This document shows, piece by piece, positions 1-13,100 of a DNA stretch of 64,000 bases. The DNA is taken from contig NW_019775779.1 of NCBI RefSeq assembly GCF_001039355.2, positions 13,651 through 77,650 on the forward strand, read 5' to 3'. Both the position numbers and the translations under genes were made by a program. Under the pieces are notes generated by a model. The model was not told where the DNA came from and did not search any database. It worked only from the letters and a program-made list of their open reading frames with translations. Source of the DNA: Lingula anatina (Eukaryota; Brachiopoda; Lingulata; Lingulida; Lingulidae). Numbering within the stretch: the first letter of the stretch is position 1; every line of letters starts with the position of its first letter.

Positions 1-189
1 AGAAAAAGGTAGATCTAGGGCCTAATTTTAAGACTGTACATTTATATAAAAGTAATAAATTGAAAACACGTACTTCAAATATTCAGCAAGATAAAAAAGT
101 GCAGAAAAAATAATATGATGTGTAGACTATGGATACTTCGTATTACCACTGTAACAAAAAAAATTAATGCTTGTGATAGTTTGATGTCT

Positions 190-420
190 CAAAATTTTCT
201 GAGTGACGCATGCGCAGATGGTTAATCCCTCATTTACTTACCCGATACGAGAACGACAGTGCTCCCAAATTAAAATGTTGGATATTGATGAAGAATTGTA
301 ATAACTCTTCGATATTGCAGCCTATGTTCCATAATTTTCATATCAGCACATAAATTAGTTTAGTAATTGATCTGAAATAACATAAGAGCTGTCGGAAATA
401 GTGTCTAGTCGTTATGGAAT
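190..420 (+). promoter_or_regulatory. Candidate promoter of the NuMA-type gene
   Basis: The stretch has more CpG than its surroundings and contains an NRF1-like motif (ACGCATGCGCAG, about 208-219). NRF1 sites are common in promoters of broadly expressed animal genes. It lies just upstream of a plausible non-coding first exon and about 1 kb before the start codon. No TATA box is evident. The call rests on position, CpG content and this one motif. Confidence 0.3.
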
Positions 421-484
421 TTAAATCGAGGCCACCGCCGTTGTTTGAAAAGTGCTCTGTGGCTTGATCGTGATAAATGATTAG
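410..484 (+). other. Candidate non-coding first exon (5' UTR)
   Basis: The segment ends in a strong splice donor, TTAG followed by GTAAGA at 485. The next exon (1183-1252) has an acceptor and carries the start codon, so a separate 5' UTR exon is expected. An ATG at 415 opens a 17-codon upstream ORF ending in TGA, unlike any NuMA N-terminus. The 5' boundary is a guess. Confidence 0.33.
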
Positions 485-1182
485 GTAAGAACATACTGAA
501 TATCTCGGTTAAACGTTCTTTCAGTTTTTTATATGCATATTACTAAAAGAGATACATTTTCCATGTTTGTTTTGTATAACTCCACATTAAAGTTTTCATT
601 GTAAGGCAATTTTAGAGGAAATGTAGAACTGATTCGGTCAAATGTTTACATCTCCGTCTACCGTAGTACCATAGAAGTAGAAGTAGGGGATTTTTCTACT
701 TCTCTGATAGTACCAAGTACCAATATTAGGTTCATGCCAGACCTAAATGATATTCTTTCTCAGAAGTTGCTAAATTTAAGGAAATGTGATAAAAAAGGAG
801 TGCTAGTTGAGAAAACATAGAAATCCCTTTGGAATGTTATTTGGTTAAATTATTAAAGGAGAAGTGAAATTGTTAAATGGTAAAATGAATACTGGCTTCA
901 CACTTGGGTCAGTTTCATAGCCTGTTTGGGAGGCTTTTAATCTGGCATAGTGAATACTAACCAAATGCTACATTTTGGAAGTTAAACTAAGAAAATATTA
1001 ATTGTTTTTAGTTACATTTATCATTGATTTGACTGAGAGAAATTATATCCTGAGTGATGTGATTCTAAAAAGAGTAACATCTCCAAAGAACATCAGTAAA
1101 GAACTATTGAGGGCACAGGCTCCATTCCAAGGAGCATTCGAGGGCAAAAATTATAGAATATTCTAACATTTCTACTTTTTAG
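485..1182 (+). other. Intron in the 5' UTR
   Basis: This is AT-rich sequence between the GTAAGA donor at 485 and the TTTTTAG acceptor ending at 1182. No coding signal or repeat stands out. Confidence 0.35.
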
Positions 1183-1252
1183 TTGATTCCAGTTGGATGA
1201 TTCAACAAGCAAGAGTATGGATTCAGGCAGAGCAGGTGCTCTGGTGGAGTGG
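1183..1252 (+). CDS. NUMA1: NuMA exon 1: start codon
   Basis: The acceptor TCTACTTTTTAG ends at 1182 and the donor GTGGGT starts at 1253. The ATG at 1217 gives MDSGRAGALVEW and ends in phase 0, joining directly to VNSIDG in the next exon. This matches the short N-terminal segment ending in W before VNS in vertebrate NuMA, which is why I chose this start. Bases 1183-1216 are 5' UTR. Confidence 0.8.
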
Positions 1253-3195
1253 GTGGGTATTTTCTTTTCAACAAGAGAAAAAGTATATGCGTTCAACCAT
1301 AATAAAACAGACTCAGTGAGCCTTGTTTAAGAATTACAGTAATACATAAAGCTAGACATATTTCTGTGCAAATAATAAGTATTGAGTATTGGGAAATGTC
1401 TGAAGTCTTTGGGTGTTAATAACAATCTCCACAAGGTAGCTGTTACCAAACTTTATTTTTATTACTTGTACATTTTATTTGAAGGTAAACTCCATAGATG
1501 GCGCTCCATGCATAGAATCACTCAGTCAGCTGAATGATGGAACTTTGTTTATCAAATTGTTGGAAATAATGTGAGTGGTATACAAGATGTTATAAGGTTA
1601 TATTTTTCTAGAAGCAGTTGCAAGTTTTATTTTTCTGTGAATAAATAAATTATATATTTAGATTAATAGTTCCTAACGGCCAGTCTAAGCTATAAAAGTT
1701 GTAAGCACACGTTGTTGAAATGCTTCTTGTATTTTTGATTTATTATGAAACTTTGTACATAGTAACCTGCCTAGGATATATTCTTTATTGAAGCTTCATC
1801 ATTGTTATTGTAAGGGTATTTGCTAGATGTGGGTGGTTTCATGATCACTTGCACAGTCTGTGAATATGTTTTTATTTTTGTCTCAGAGTTCCTGACACCA
1901 TACCATCAGGGCTTGAGTTGAATTCTGTTGAAGAGAGACTTGAGTTTCTGAACAAAATCATCTCAGATGTCAACAATACCAAAGTAGAGGAGAAGGTGAA
2001 CTTCAGGGCAATTATTGACCAGGCAGATGAGTTTGAAATTGGCAAAGTAAGTATGTGTATTAAGTATAGCCTGGTGTCTCAATAGGAATGTAAAAAATTG
2101 CAGGATTTAAATTCCTGATACTTTTTTGCATTGGCTATCATTCATGTACAGCTGTCATTTATCAGATAAATTTCCAACCCCACTTTGATTTTTATTTTTT
2201 GCCACCTTGCATATTTGTTTAACCAAAGCTATTTTTTCTTTCCTTATTTTAGCTTTGTTCATTAAAGGTGGCACAGATGGGATCATAGAAATTTGAAAGG
2301 CAGTTGCCTTATTTTTGTTTATTATGAAACTCAGAATTACCCCAGGAATAAAAGTATCACCTTTTTTTACAAAAAAAATTCATAAAAAATTTAGTTTGTT
2401 ATCTCCTGGAGTCATTTAAACCCTCCTTTTTCCTTAAAAAAGGGGGGGGGGGGTCTCATATTTAAGTTGTCCTGTGCTTGTAGGTTGTGATGTTACTACT
2501 GTACATAGCCATGGTATTTGGCAACAACCAAGCCAGCTTTATCCAGTCTGCCATGAAGCTGAACACCACCACCCAGGCCGCACTTAAGGACATGTTGGAG
2601 GTTTTCATGGAGTCCTCAGACCACAAAATACCACCTAACTTTGCTGATATATTAAAGTGCAGTGTAACCTTGCCAGGTATTGTATCTGTTAAGTGAAGTG
2701 TTTTTCTTTACTGTTTGCTGTGTGATATAAGACCTTTAGAGCCATCCTTGCTTAGATATGGAATAGATACCTGCTGTCACCAGATGAAAACACAAAGGGA
2801 ACTGCAGTCTGATATTGAACTTTATATCTTGCATTGAACCATTATGGCGAATTGGTTGTGATGGGGGTGAGGGGGGGTGCGCAGTTCTAGCTAACAGGTT
2901 GTCATTACAAGTATTGTTTGCACACAGACTCTGTTTTAGAGTCACAGGTAAGTATGGCAAACTGCACTGTGATGGTAATCTCTAGCTTCCTGGTGACATT
3001 AGGTAGATTATTTGTGGCTACATTTTGTGAAAGGCTAGTTTTAATCAGGATCGAGTTAATTGCTGCTGCACTTTCCTCAGAAAGAAATGTTTGGAATCAT
3101 TAAGTAAGGATGTGACATTGGTCCTTATTATGCCTTTTGACTTGCCTTCAATGTGCCCAAGAAAGCTGGTTTGATCAATGCCAAGATTTCTAAAT

Positions 3196-3250
<55 letters not shown>

Positions 3251-6200
3251 TTTTACTGTGTTGTAGATTCAGTATTGAGTGTTTTTGGTGTTAGTGGTGT
3301 TTAAAGTTTGTAGCTTTTCTTTCTTGATTTAGATACAGAAAATGTGTGATCTATCAAAACTTTGCATCATGTGTTCACCTCTGTGCTCAATCTTGTTTAT
3401 TGAATAAAAGATCTGAAGAAAAAGACATGCTTAAAAAAGTGAGCATAATATCCATTGTTATGATTTAAGAGTGAACAGATGTCTTTATCACTGTGCTGCA
3501 AAGTTTTGAAATTTAATTTTCATAAGTGCTGGTCCATACAGAATGTGAAGGGTTGGAAAAAGTTTTTAAATAGGTTTTCTCAAGTTACATATTCACTTGG
3601 TATCTTTGAGAAGAAAAAGACTTTGAAATGTAAAACATAGGTATATTGCCCTTCACATTCTCTTTTCACAATTTTCAAAAGGACCAGCTCTCGAATTGAC
3701 TATCATTTTCACCATTTTAACTTGCTTTCAAAAGCACCTAGCAGACGCGTCTCGTCTCGTCTGGATGACGTGTTTGTGTCCGCGCCTGTATCATCTGTCT
3801 CAAGGGGGAAGGGACGGGAACTGCGAAGGTCCTCCTCCTGTTGTAGTCTGCTTAGCTCTCGAGGTTTGCTGTGTTCTTGTGTTGCTACTTGTAAATGTTT
3901 GATTCATTTCCACTGCAATTTATTAATTTGTTCAGAGGTGTAAATTTTTCTTCCTTTTACTTTAATTTGAAAAAGTGAATTTATGAAAATTTTACTGTTG
4001 ATTATAGATTACTGATGATTTATATTGCAATAACACAAATAATTTATGTTACAAAGCTTAGTAACACTACAATTAAATATATTGCCATAATTATAAATGG
4101 TTTCATAAGGTAATATGTATAACATTAATATTTTTAATAAAATCATCAATTTTGAATCAAGTCGCTTAATTGAAAGCCGAAGAAGTCTCTTTGTCATAAA
4201 CATATCCGAAATGGCACCTTCCAAAAACTAGAGAACCCTCACATAATCAGTTTTCTTATCCACAAGACTGTATTTTGCTGTTGTAATTTTTTCTGTTTTT
4301 TCCCCCACCCCTTTATCCAGCCAGCATCAACTCTTCCATGGTGGTGTCCCCTAGCCCCCTGGCCAGGGCTATAAGCATGACATCACTGAAGGGGGCGTAT
4401 TCTCCATACCTGAGCCATGTGTACTCCAGTTCTCCACAGTCCCCTCTCAAGGCTCTGGTGGACTCGCCCCAACTGGCACACAAGGTAAGAACAGGCATGA
4501 TTGGTGTATTGATTTTGTTTCTAAGTTATCTGATCACACACTCACAGGCACACTCACTGTGTTCTTTATTTTACTTCTATAACAGTTTTTGTAGTGAAAC
4601 AATAAAACTGTCTGTTTTGATCATGGTTCACAAATCACTCAAGGGGAGCCTCACAAGTGGGTAATCAAATCAAGACTGACAACTTTAGTCAGTACTCATC
4701 TGTTATGAAGTGTATTTGCAAGTATTTTGTATAAGTGAGAAAGTGGATGCATTTCTTTTTGTCAAACATTGTTCACATAAGAGTTTGTTTTATCATTTCT
4801 AATCACATGCCAAAACATTCATTTTTAATGTGCTTCTGTGACAATCTTGTTGTAGATGGCTGCTATTGATAGGGAGAAGCTGAAAAAGCAGGAGGTGATG
4901 ACCCTGTGATAGCTTGCTGGTCTTTTTGCTCCCTTATCCTCTTTGTCGCATTAAAAACACATTCATGCACGCACATGCACCCACACTAATTTTACTGCAT
5001 GAGGTGACCTATTGTGAAAAACAAGCCAACAAAACAGAAAAGATACCTTTGCTTCTGGTGCAGGTTTTTGGGTGATGCAGTAGCTTTGTTTGCAATAAGG
5101 AAACTTTATGCCATAACCTTGTTCTATTATCCTTGGGTTGAAAATGTTCTGCCTCCCATTTAAGTTTCCTCAGTAATGTGATTCTTATCCCTAATTGTAT
5201 ACATGTTGGTGATGGTGAAAGACGGGAAATATTTTCTTTTGTGGTAGTGGTGGTGGTGTCTAATGAGGCTTTCTTGGAATAGAACTGTTTGCTTACGCAG
5301 GCTTATATGGATATTTTCCTCATGTTTCTGGACTCCGTGTAGGATAAATTCTTAATGGTGATATATCTTAAAGATGAATCCAAAATTGTTTTGCTTATAA
5401 GCATGGGTTTTACTGCATTATAATTTCTTGGTAAACTTGACCCACGTTACATAGTATGAAATAATGTACCAAATGTAAAGTGTGATTTTTTAAACGGTAT
5501 GAATTAAAATTCTGTATTTCACATAGTTTTAAGCAATTTTTTCACAGTGGTATGAATGTATATTTTGCCAAGCAAAAAAGAAATTATTATAGATGGGTGA
5601 ATGTACATATAAATTAGTTTTAATTTAGTTTTTAACTTATTATCTTATTGATGTTATTTTTATAAGAACAGCCTCATGTTAGATAAAGAAATTTGCTATT
5701 TACAGTACATATACTGAAATGCTCTAGTTTTCAAAAGATAAACATTTTTTCTTCAAATGCAGAGACTTCTTAGACAAAAAGAACAGGAAATCAAGCGCTT
5801 GGAAAGCCTCTTGAACTCAGAAATTCATTTGAAGTCTGAACTACAAAGGGATTTACAAGAGAAGAACAAAGAAATTGTGCTGTTTGGTGAGTTTTTTTAG
5901 CAATGAATTTATGATATTTTGTTTAATTTATTACTTATTTTGTAGACAATTTATGAAGAGGCACAAAATGCTTGATAGAGTGATGGGGAGTTAATATTTG
6001 TAAACTTTTGGTCCAGTTATTTCTTAATCTGTGGCTATTTCTATCACTCATAATTCTTTCTGTGAATTCTAGAGGCAAAATGCAAAGAAGTGGCCAGGTT
6101 GCAACACCAGCTTGTCTTGGCGCAGGATGACTTGGATCACATGAATGCACTGAGGGAAGAGGCAAAAAAGACTGAGAACGAATTTGCACGGTGAGAGTTT

Positions 6201-7082
6201 TGATATGTTGATCAGACTGATTTATGAGTTGACTTGAAGTTGTGTTTTTCAATTGGAAAAACAAACTTACTGACATTTTCTAATCCTTTGCCTTTTTTTG
6301 TCTTCTAAGTTAAATATTTTGAAAATAAGCAAAAAGTAAGAAACAGGCTTTCATGCTAAAAAGTCTGGGATGATTCAAATGAAAAGTATTTCTCCCCAAT
6401 TTTTGAATTCATGGCACTAATGGATTCAATGGATTCATGGCACTAAACTGGACTTTCTGTGTTAATTTCATTTTATCCTAACAGGTTGAAAATGCAACTG
6501 AGTGCACAGAATGATCTGAAAGAGAGAAACAAGAAGCTGGAAGCAGAGACAACAGAGCTGTATGCAGAGCGGGCTTCTTTGAATGAGGAGGTGGGTAGGG
6601 TGGGGTCAAGTTTAAGGGTCACATTAATGAATTTTAGTATCAGTCAAATATCCACTGTGACTCTAATGCATCACTAATAAGAGGACAAATGAAAACTTTT
6701 TTTAGATTGCAAAATTTTAAGGCAGCTCTGCAAAATTTGTTACAAAAAAATAAAATAAAGTTCAATTGTCATTGCAGCTCAAGCGATGTCAGAGCCTCCT
6801 TACCACCACGCAAAACCAAAAAGAGGCTCTGCTCAAGACCGAGGCCCAGATGGGGGGCACCCTTGAGGCCCAGAAGCAGGAGTTGCTCTCCTACCAGCGC
6901 CTGTATAATGACACAAAGGTTCAGTTGACGGAGGTCCAGGGGCTCTACCAGGAGGCCACGCTGGAGCTGAAGGTGGCCAGGGAAAACATGCAGAATGGTA
7001 TGACCACGCACTTCTTGATGACTTTGGTGCACGGTTTGAGTAATTTATATATAGATTGATAAGGGTCATTTAAGAAAAATGT

Positions 7083-7156
<74 letters not shown>

Positions 7157-10100
7157 TATTGCAGGGGGAAGGGTGAGGATTTGTCACATAAGGGAATTAA
7201 TGACAAAATCTATCCCCAATGACATGTATACCAACTATATGATTCTGTACAAACCATTTCCTGGAAAATTTGAGATAATTAGGGTATATAAGTATTTTTA
7301 AAACGGTGAATATGAAATCTTTTATTTGGTGCCTATAAGAAGTTTTGTTCCTTTTCCCTTTCAGCACAAACATTTTCTGAAGGTGAATGCATGACCATAT
7401 TCACAGAGAAGAGAGTCATGGAGTTACAGGAGGAGCTGGCCAGCTGGAAATCACAGGTTGCTGGACTGAGGACAGAAGTAGAGGCTAAAGAGCAACAGCT
7501 GAAAGAGGCAGAAATTGAAGCGGGCAGAAAGCAGTCAGACATTGAGCTCCTAAGGCAGGAGGAAGGTCAGCGCCAGCAGGAAATTGCCAGTCTGTACCAG
7601 AGCCTGAATACGTTGAAAGCCAGTCAGGCCAAGGGTGAGGCAGAAATCAGGAAACTGCAGCATGGGCTGGAGTTGAAGACACAACAGGCGGAGGATACAG
7701 AACTGCGTGCCAGCCAACACGTCCGCGAGATGGGAGAGAGGTGTGCTGAGGAGATACTGGAGGCCAAACAAAGTCACGAGCAGAAAGTGGGTCAGTTGCA
7801 GAAAGAGATTGAATCCCTGAAGTCTGAGTGCTCCAAAGCAAATGGCCAGATCAGGCAATTGGAGGGAAAGCTTCAGATTAATGAAAAGCAGATGACATAC
7901 ACTGAGGAACAGGCGAGCCACAGAGTTACGGAGATTGAGGAGAAATACGTGTCTCAGTTGAAAGAGGAGCAGGAGAGTTACCAGCGTAGAATGTCACAGC
8001 TGTACCAGGACATCGAGGCTCTGAAAACTAAACTGACCAAGGCGGAAAATGACAACAGTCAGCTAAAGGAGACATTGGGTGCCAAAACTGAGGAAATGGA
8101 AACAGCTGAAAAGCTTTCTTCTGAGAGGTTGGCTAAACTGGAAAAAGACTACAGCGGCAAGTGTCAGCAGCTGGATGCTGAACAGCAAGCAGCAAGTGAG
8201 ATACTTGCTGAACTGAGAGAGAAATACAGTGCCAAATGCCAAGAGATGGAGGAAGCTGAAACACAGGCCTCTGAGAAGTTGTCTGCTATGGAAAAGCAGT
8301 GCAGTAAGAAGTGTCAGGAACTTGAGACAGAACTGAAGCAGGCCATGGAGAAAAGGGGTGAGATTGAGAAGCAACACAAATCCGAGTTAGCTGCAGAGAG
8401 GCTGGCACACCAGAAGACCGTCGCACAGCTGGAATCACATCTTGAGTCTCAGAAGACATCTTGCTTCTCTTTGGATGAGACAGTTGCCCAGTTGAAAGAA
8501 GAGCTGGTGAGATCACGCCAGCTGGTTGTAGAGAACAGTGAGAAGTATGAAGCGCAGCTTAGTCAAGAGAGGGAAGAGCACTCTGCACAAGTGTCAGTAC
8601 TGAGGCAGCTGATTGAAGAGGCCAACTCCAACCACGATCAGGCTAAAGCACAGGTGACCCTCTTGCAAAGTGAATTAGAAAAGAAAGTGCAGGAAATGGA
8701 AGCTGCTGAACTCTGCTACAAAGAAAAAGTGGATACTCTTAAGAAAGAACGCGATGAACAGATTCAGAATCAGAATGACATCCACATGAAGGAAATGGAG
8801 ACAGTTAAAAAAGAAATGGAGACTTTGAAGGAACAGTCTGAGGCTGCAGTGTTCAAAGTACAGGGGTTGTTGGACAGTAAAACACAGGAGTTGGAAAATG
8901 TCCAGAAACAAGNGAAATCAGGAAACTGCAGCATGGGCTGGAGTTGAAGACACAACAGGCGGAGGATACAGAACTGCGTGCCAGCCAACACGTCCGCGAG
9001 ATGGGAGAGAGGTGTGCTGCGGAGATACTGGAGGCCAAACAAAGTCACGAGCAGAAAGTGGGTCAGTTGCAGAAAGAGATTGAATCCCTGAAGTCTGAGT
9101 GCTCTAAAGCAAATGGCCAGATCAGGCAATTGGAGGGAAAGCTTCAGATTAATGAAAAGCAGATGACATACACTGAGGAACAGGCGAGCCACAGAGTTAC
9201 GGAGATTGAGGAGAAATACGTGTCTCAGTTGAAAGAGGAGCAGGAGAGTTACCAGCGTAGAATGTCACAGCTGTACCAGGACATCGAGGCTCTGAAAACT
9301 AAACTGACCAAGGCGGAAAATGACAACAGTCAGCTAAAGGAGACATTGGGTGCCAAAACTGAGGAAATGGAAACAGCTGAAAAGCTTTCTTCTGAGAGGT
9401 TGGCTAAACTGGAAAAAGACTACAGCGGCAAGTGTCAGCAGCTGGATGCTGAACAGCAAGCGGCAAGTGAGATACTTGCTGAACTGAGAGAGAAATACAG
9501 TGCCAAATGCCAAGAGATGGAGGAAGCTGATACACAGGCCTCTGAGAAGTTGTCTGCTATGGAAAAGCAGTGCAGTAAGAAGTGTCAGGAACTTGAGACA
9601 GAACTGAAGCAGGCCATGGAGAAAAGGGGTGAGATTGAGAAGCAACACAAATCCGAGTTAGCTGCAGAGAGGCTGGCACACCAGAAGACCGTCGCACAGC
9701 TGGAATCACATCTTGAGTCTCAGAAGACATCTTGCTTCTCTTTGGATGAGACAGTTGCCCAGTTGAAAGAAGAGCTGGTGAGATCACGCCAGCTGGTTGT
9801 AGAGAACAGTGAGAAGTATGAAGCGCAGCTTAGTCAAGAGAGGGAAGAGCACTCTGCACAAGTGTCAGTACTGAGGCAGCTGATTGAAGAGGCCAACTCC
9901 AACCACGATCAGGCTAAAGCACAGGTGACCCTCTTGCAAAGTGAATTAGAAAAGAAAGTGCAGGAAATGGAAGCTGCTGAACTCTGCTACAAAGAAAAAG
10001 TGGATACTCTTAAGAAAGAACGCGATGAACAGATTCAGAATCAGAATGACATCCACATGAAGGAAATGGAGACAGTTAAAAAAGAAATGGAGACTTTGAA

Positions 10101-13100
10101 GGAACAGTCTGAGGCTGCAGTGTTCAAAGTACAGGGGTTGTTGGACAGTAAAACACAGGAGTTGGAAAATGTCCAGAAACAAGCTCTCGTGAAACAGCAA
10201 CAAATGGACTCAGAGATGGAAAATGTGAAAGAGCAGTTGGAGAGTGAGATTGCCCAGCTCAAAGAACAACTGGAGATTGGGTCCCGGAACATGAGTGATC
10301 TAAAACAGCAAGATGATCTAAAACTGCAGAAGTTAGAAGCAGAATTGGACGCTTTGAAGCAGGAATCAGAAAGGGAGACTGCAAGGTTGGGGAATTTACT
10401 GACCAGCAAAACTCAAGAAATGGAAAAACTCAGACAAGAGTTAGAGTCTCAAGTTCAGAGGTTGAAACAACATCTCAGTGACATGGAGGAAAAGCATGCT
10501 GACAAAATTAGATTGGAAAATGAAAACTACCAGCAAGCAAGCAGACAACTTGAAGAAATGGAGACCATGAAGACCTCGGCAGAGGCAAAAATCTCTCAGT
10601 TACAGAGTGATCTGGACAATAAAACTCAACTACTTCGTGAGACAAAGACTGAATTGGGTGCCAAGATGGCTGAGATGGAAGGCAGCTATCTTACTCAGAT
10701 TAGTAGTCTGCAAACCAGTCATGAGGAGAGCAGGGCACAGCTCAGTGCAGAACTGACAGCTGCCAGAGAAACCATCTCAAGTTCAAAGCTGCAAATAACT
10801 CAGCTTCAAAATGCTTTGGATTCCAAGACCCAGCTTATAAAAGAGCTAGAGAACAAGTCCAGCGAAAGGGTGGCGTACACTGAGGAAAAATACATCTCCC
10901 AGCTATCCAGGCTTGAGACTGACTTTGAAAAGCTCAAGGATCACTACGATCAGTCCCTGGAGCAGATTAAAACCCAGCAGGCCAGTTTAGAGGCCAGAGG
11001 TCAGCTGGTGAAGGAGACGGAACTGCGGGCCAATCAGAGGCTGTGTGACATGGAGCAGGAGTACGAGGACCTCTTGAAGAAGGAGAAGGACCGTCAGCAA
11101 CAGAGAGTCAAGGAACTGGAGCATGAGATAGAGATGCTCAAAGCAGACTATGCTAAAGCACAGGTGAATTTTCTGATTTATTTTCATTATCATATTTTTC
11201 TTTTTTCTAATATGTTGTCAGTTGAACATTGAAAGCCTACATTGCAGTGGAAATGTAGTATCTTTTCACAAAAAAAAATGATTTGCTTTTATCTGTATAT
11301 ATTTGGTGTGTTTATGTAAAGCATGGTGTTGCAAATGTTGTTTCCTTTTTGTGCTGTATATTCAAGCTTGTGTTCTTCATTCAAACAGGTGCCAGTGTGA
11401 CAGCAATGAAAACTGTTTTATATTGAAGATTAAAGGGATAATAACTCTTCGTTTCGGCCAAAAAATGAATTTTCCTGGAGTAAACAACAATNTACTCTTG
11501 AAGCCATAAACTGAAGCGGAGAAATCAGCCTTTTAGTGCTCCCCGGAGATTCCAACGTTATATAATCAGTGAGCTGCATTGGCAAGCTGAGAAATTTAGT
11601 TATTTATACTGGTTCAGCCCTCTACTCACTGCCTATGTAACTGTCACTATGTCTTTCATCCATTTTCAACATTATTATTGAACTTTTTCAACCGGAGGCC
11701 CCCTCCATGCATTGACAGCAGCCACCATGTTAGTCGTGACGTCAGCCTTCTTCACCACGTGACACCTAGGGGGAGTGCCTTTGCCCATATACGTCTCATC
11801 TATATGTCTGCTTTTTAAAGCTTTAATAGATCGTCAGAATTAAGTTCACTGATAAATTCAAAATGAAAAGTATTGTTTGGCAAGTGAAAGCGCGACGTTA
11901 CTCACAGAATGTGAAAGGCTTAGCAGCAATCTAGTACGGGAAATATACAGCTGCACAGTGGAGCTGCCAATCAAACACATATATGGACAAGTGTGACCTA
12001 CTTTAAAACTCAGACACGCTACCACAGGGGTAAATCAGCAATGAGGCTAAAATTACGGGTTTATTTGTAAACTTCCATTATTTTAAGATAGGCTGATATG
12101 TAGTTGATATTTCATCTATCTAATACTGACAAATTCAGAAAAACACCCAAATTTTGACAATTTACTGTTAATTACTACCTGAATGACTATCAGATGGCTG
12201 CCAAAGTTTCTCATAACTCAGACTTGTCAGGACAAGTTTTTTCATAACATCTTTTTCTGAAGTGATTTACCTTTAAGTCACTGATATTCTAGCATACAGA
12301 ATTGATTAAAAAAGTCTAGAGAGTTAATTTTTTAAAAAATAACACTCCAGAATCTCATGGAAAAAATGCGCAAGACAGCAGCAGACCACCAGAGGCAGTT
12401 GTCACAGGCCTCGGCCATGAATAAGTCCTTGAGATCGCAGTTGGAAGACCTGGAAAGAGAGAGGTCTGGAGCAGCAGAACGACTGAGCAGTGAGGTAGGG
12501 ATAAGAATATGCACCAATGCTGTTTGAGTTGTGTACTCTACTTAATTATTTTATTTCCATTATAGTCTTGTAGATTTGTAAAATTAAGTTAGCACCAGGG
12601 CTTTTCCCAGAGAACCATCTAGCCATTTAGCTGGATGGCTTAAAAATTTTGGGTTGGTTGTTTGGGCTTGCTTTGGTTGGACCCCCTGTAAATTAATGAC
12701 CAAATTACAGATTCACTCTTTGGACTCCATGTACCTTAAATCCTTGGGGGAAACCCCAGGTAAGCATTCATATTATATCAAGTCCACTTTCATCACTGTA
12801 TGATGCATGCTCATAATTGGAATTTATGGAAAGCATAAGGCAGGGATAGGATTTTTCCGACTATGGGCTGATTTCTGACTTTTTGGGAGCCAAATACATC
12901 GTTGTCCTAGTCACGCCCCTGGACCCCATGCCACATTTTCAGACTTTTTGCACTAAATGGCAGTCTGGTAAGGTCAAAGTTGCTTTTATTTTCTAGCAAC
13001 AAGGACACCGTGCTGAGGTAGAAAAGCTGAAGAAGCAGCTGACTTCAACTCAGAGGGAGAGAGAGGAGGAAGGAGTAATAAACAAAAGACTTGGTAAGTT

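Larger units (their letters stand above)
2677..4320 (+). other. Intron 4 with microsatellite and candidate cassette exon
   Basis: This 1.6-kb intron holds an (ATTT)n array at about 3193-3254 and a locally GC-richer island at 3735-3863 that is open and frame-compatible with both flanking exons (listed separately). The rest is AT-rich with no other coding signal. Confidence 0.6.

Noticed and set aside
415-468. ATG at 415 as the NuMA start
   Set aside because: It stops after 17 codons and does not resemble the NuMA N-terminus. The ATG at 1217 fits in both sequence and phase.
7550-10409. Several minus-strand ORFs of 76-140 codons across the rod exon
   Set aside because: They are antisense shadows of coiled-coil codons (Glu/Lys/Gln codons read as Leu/Phe/Ser) and occur twice because of the duplication.
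11492-11492. Single N as a second misjoin
   Set aside because: Flanking sequences on either side are not duplicated; it is probably just an ambiguous base inside the transposon.
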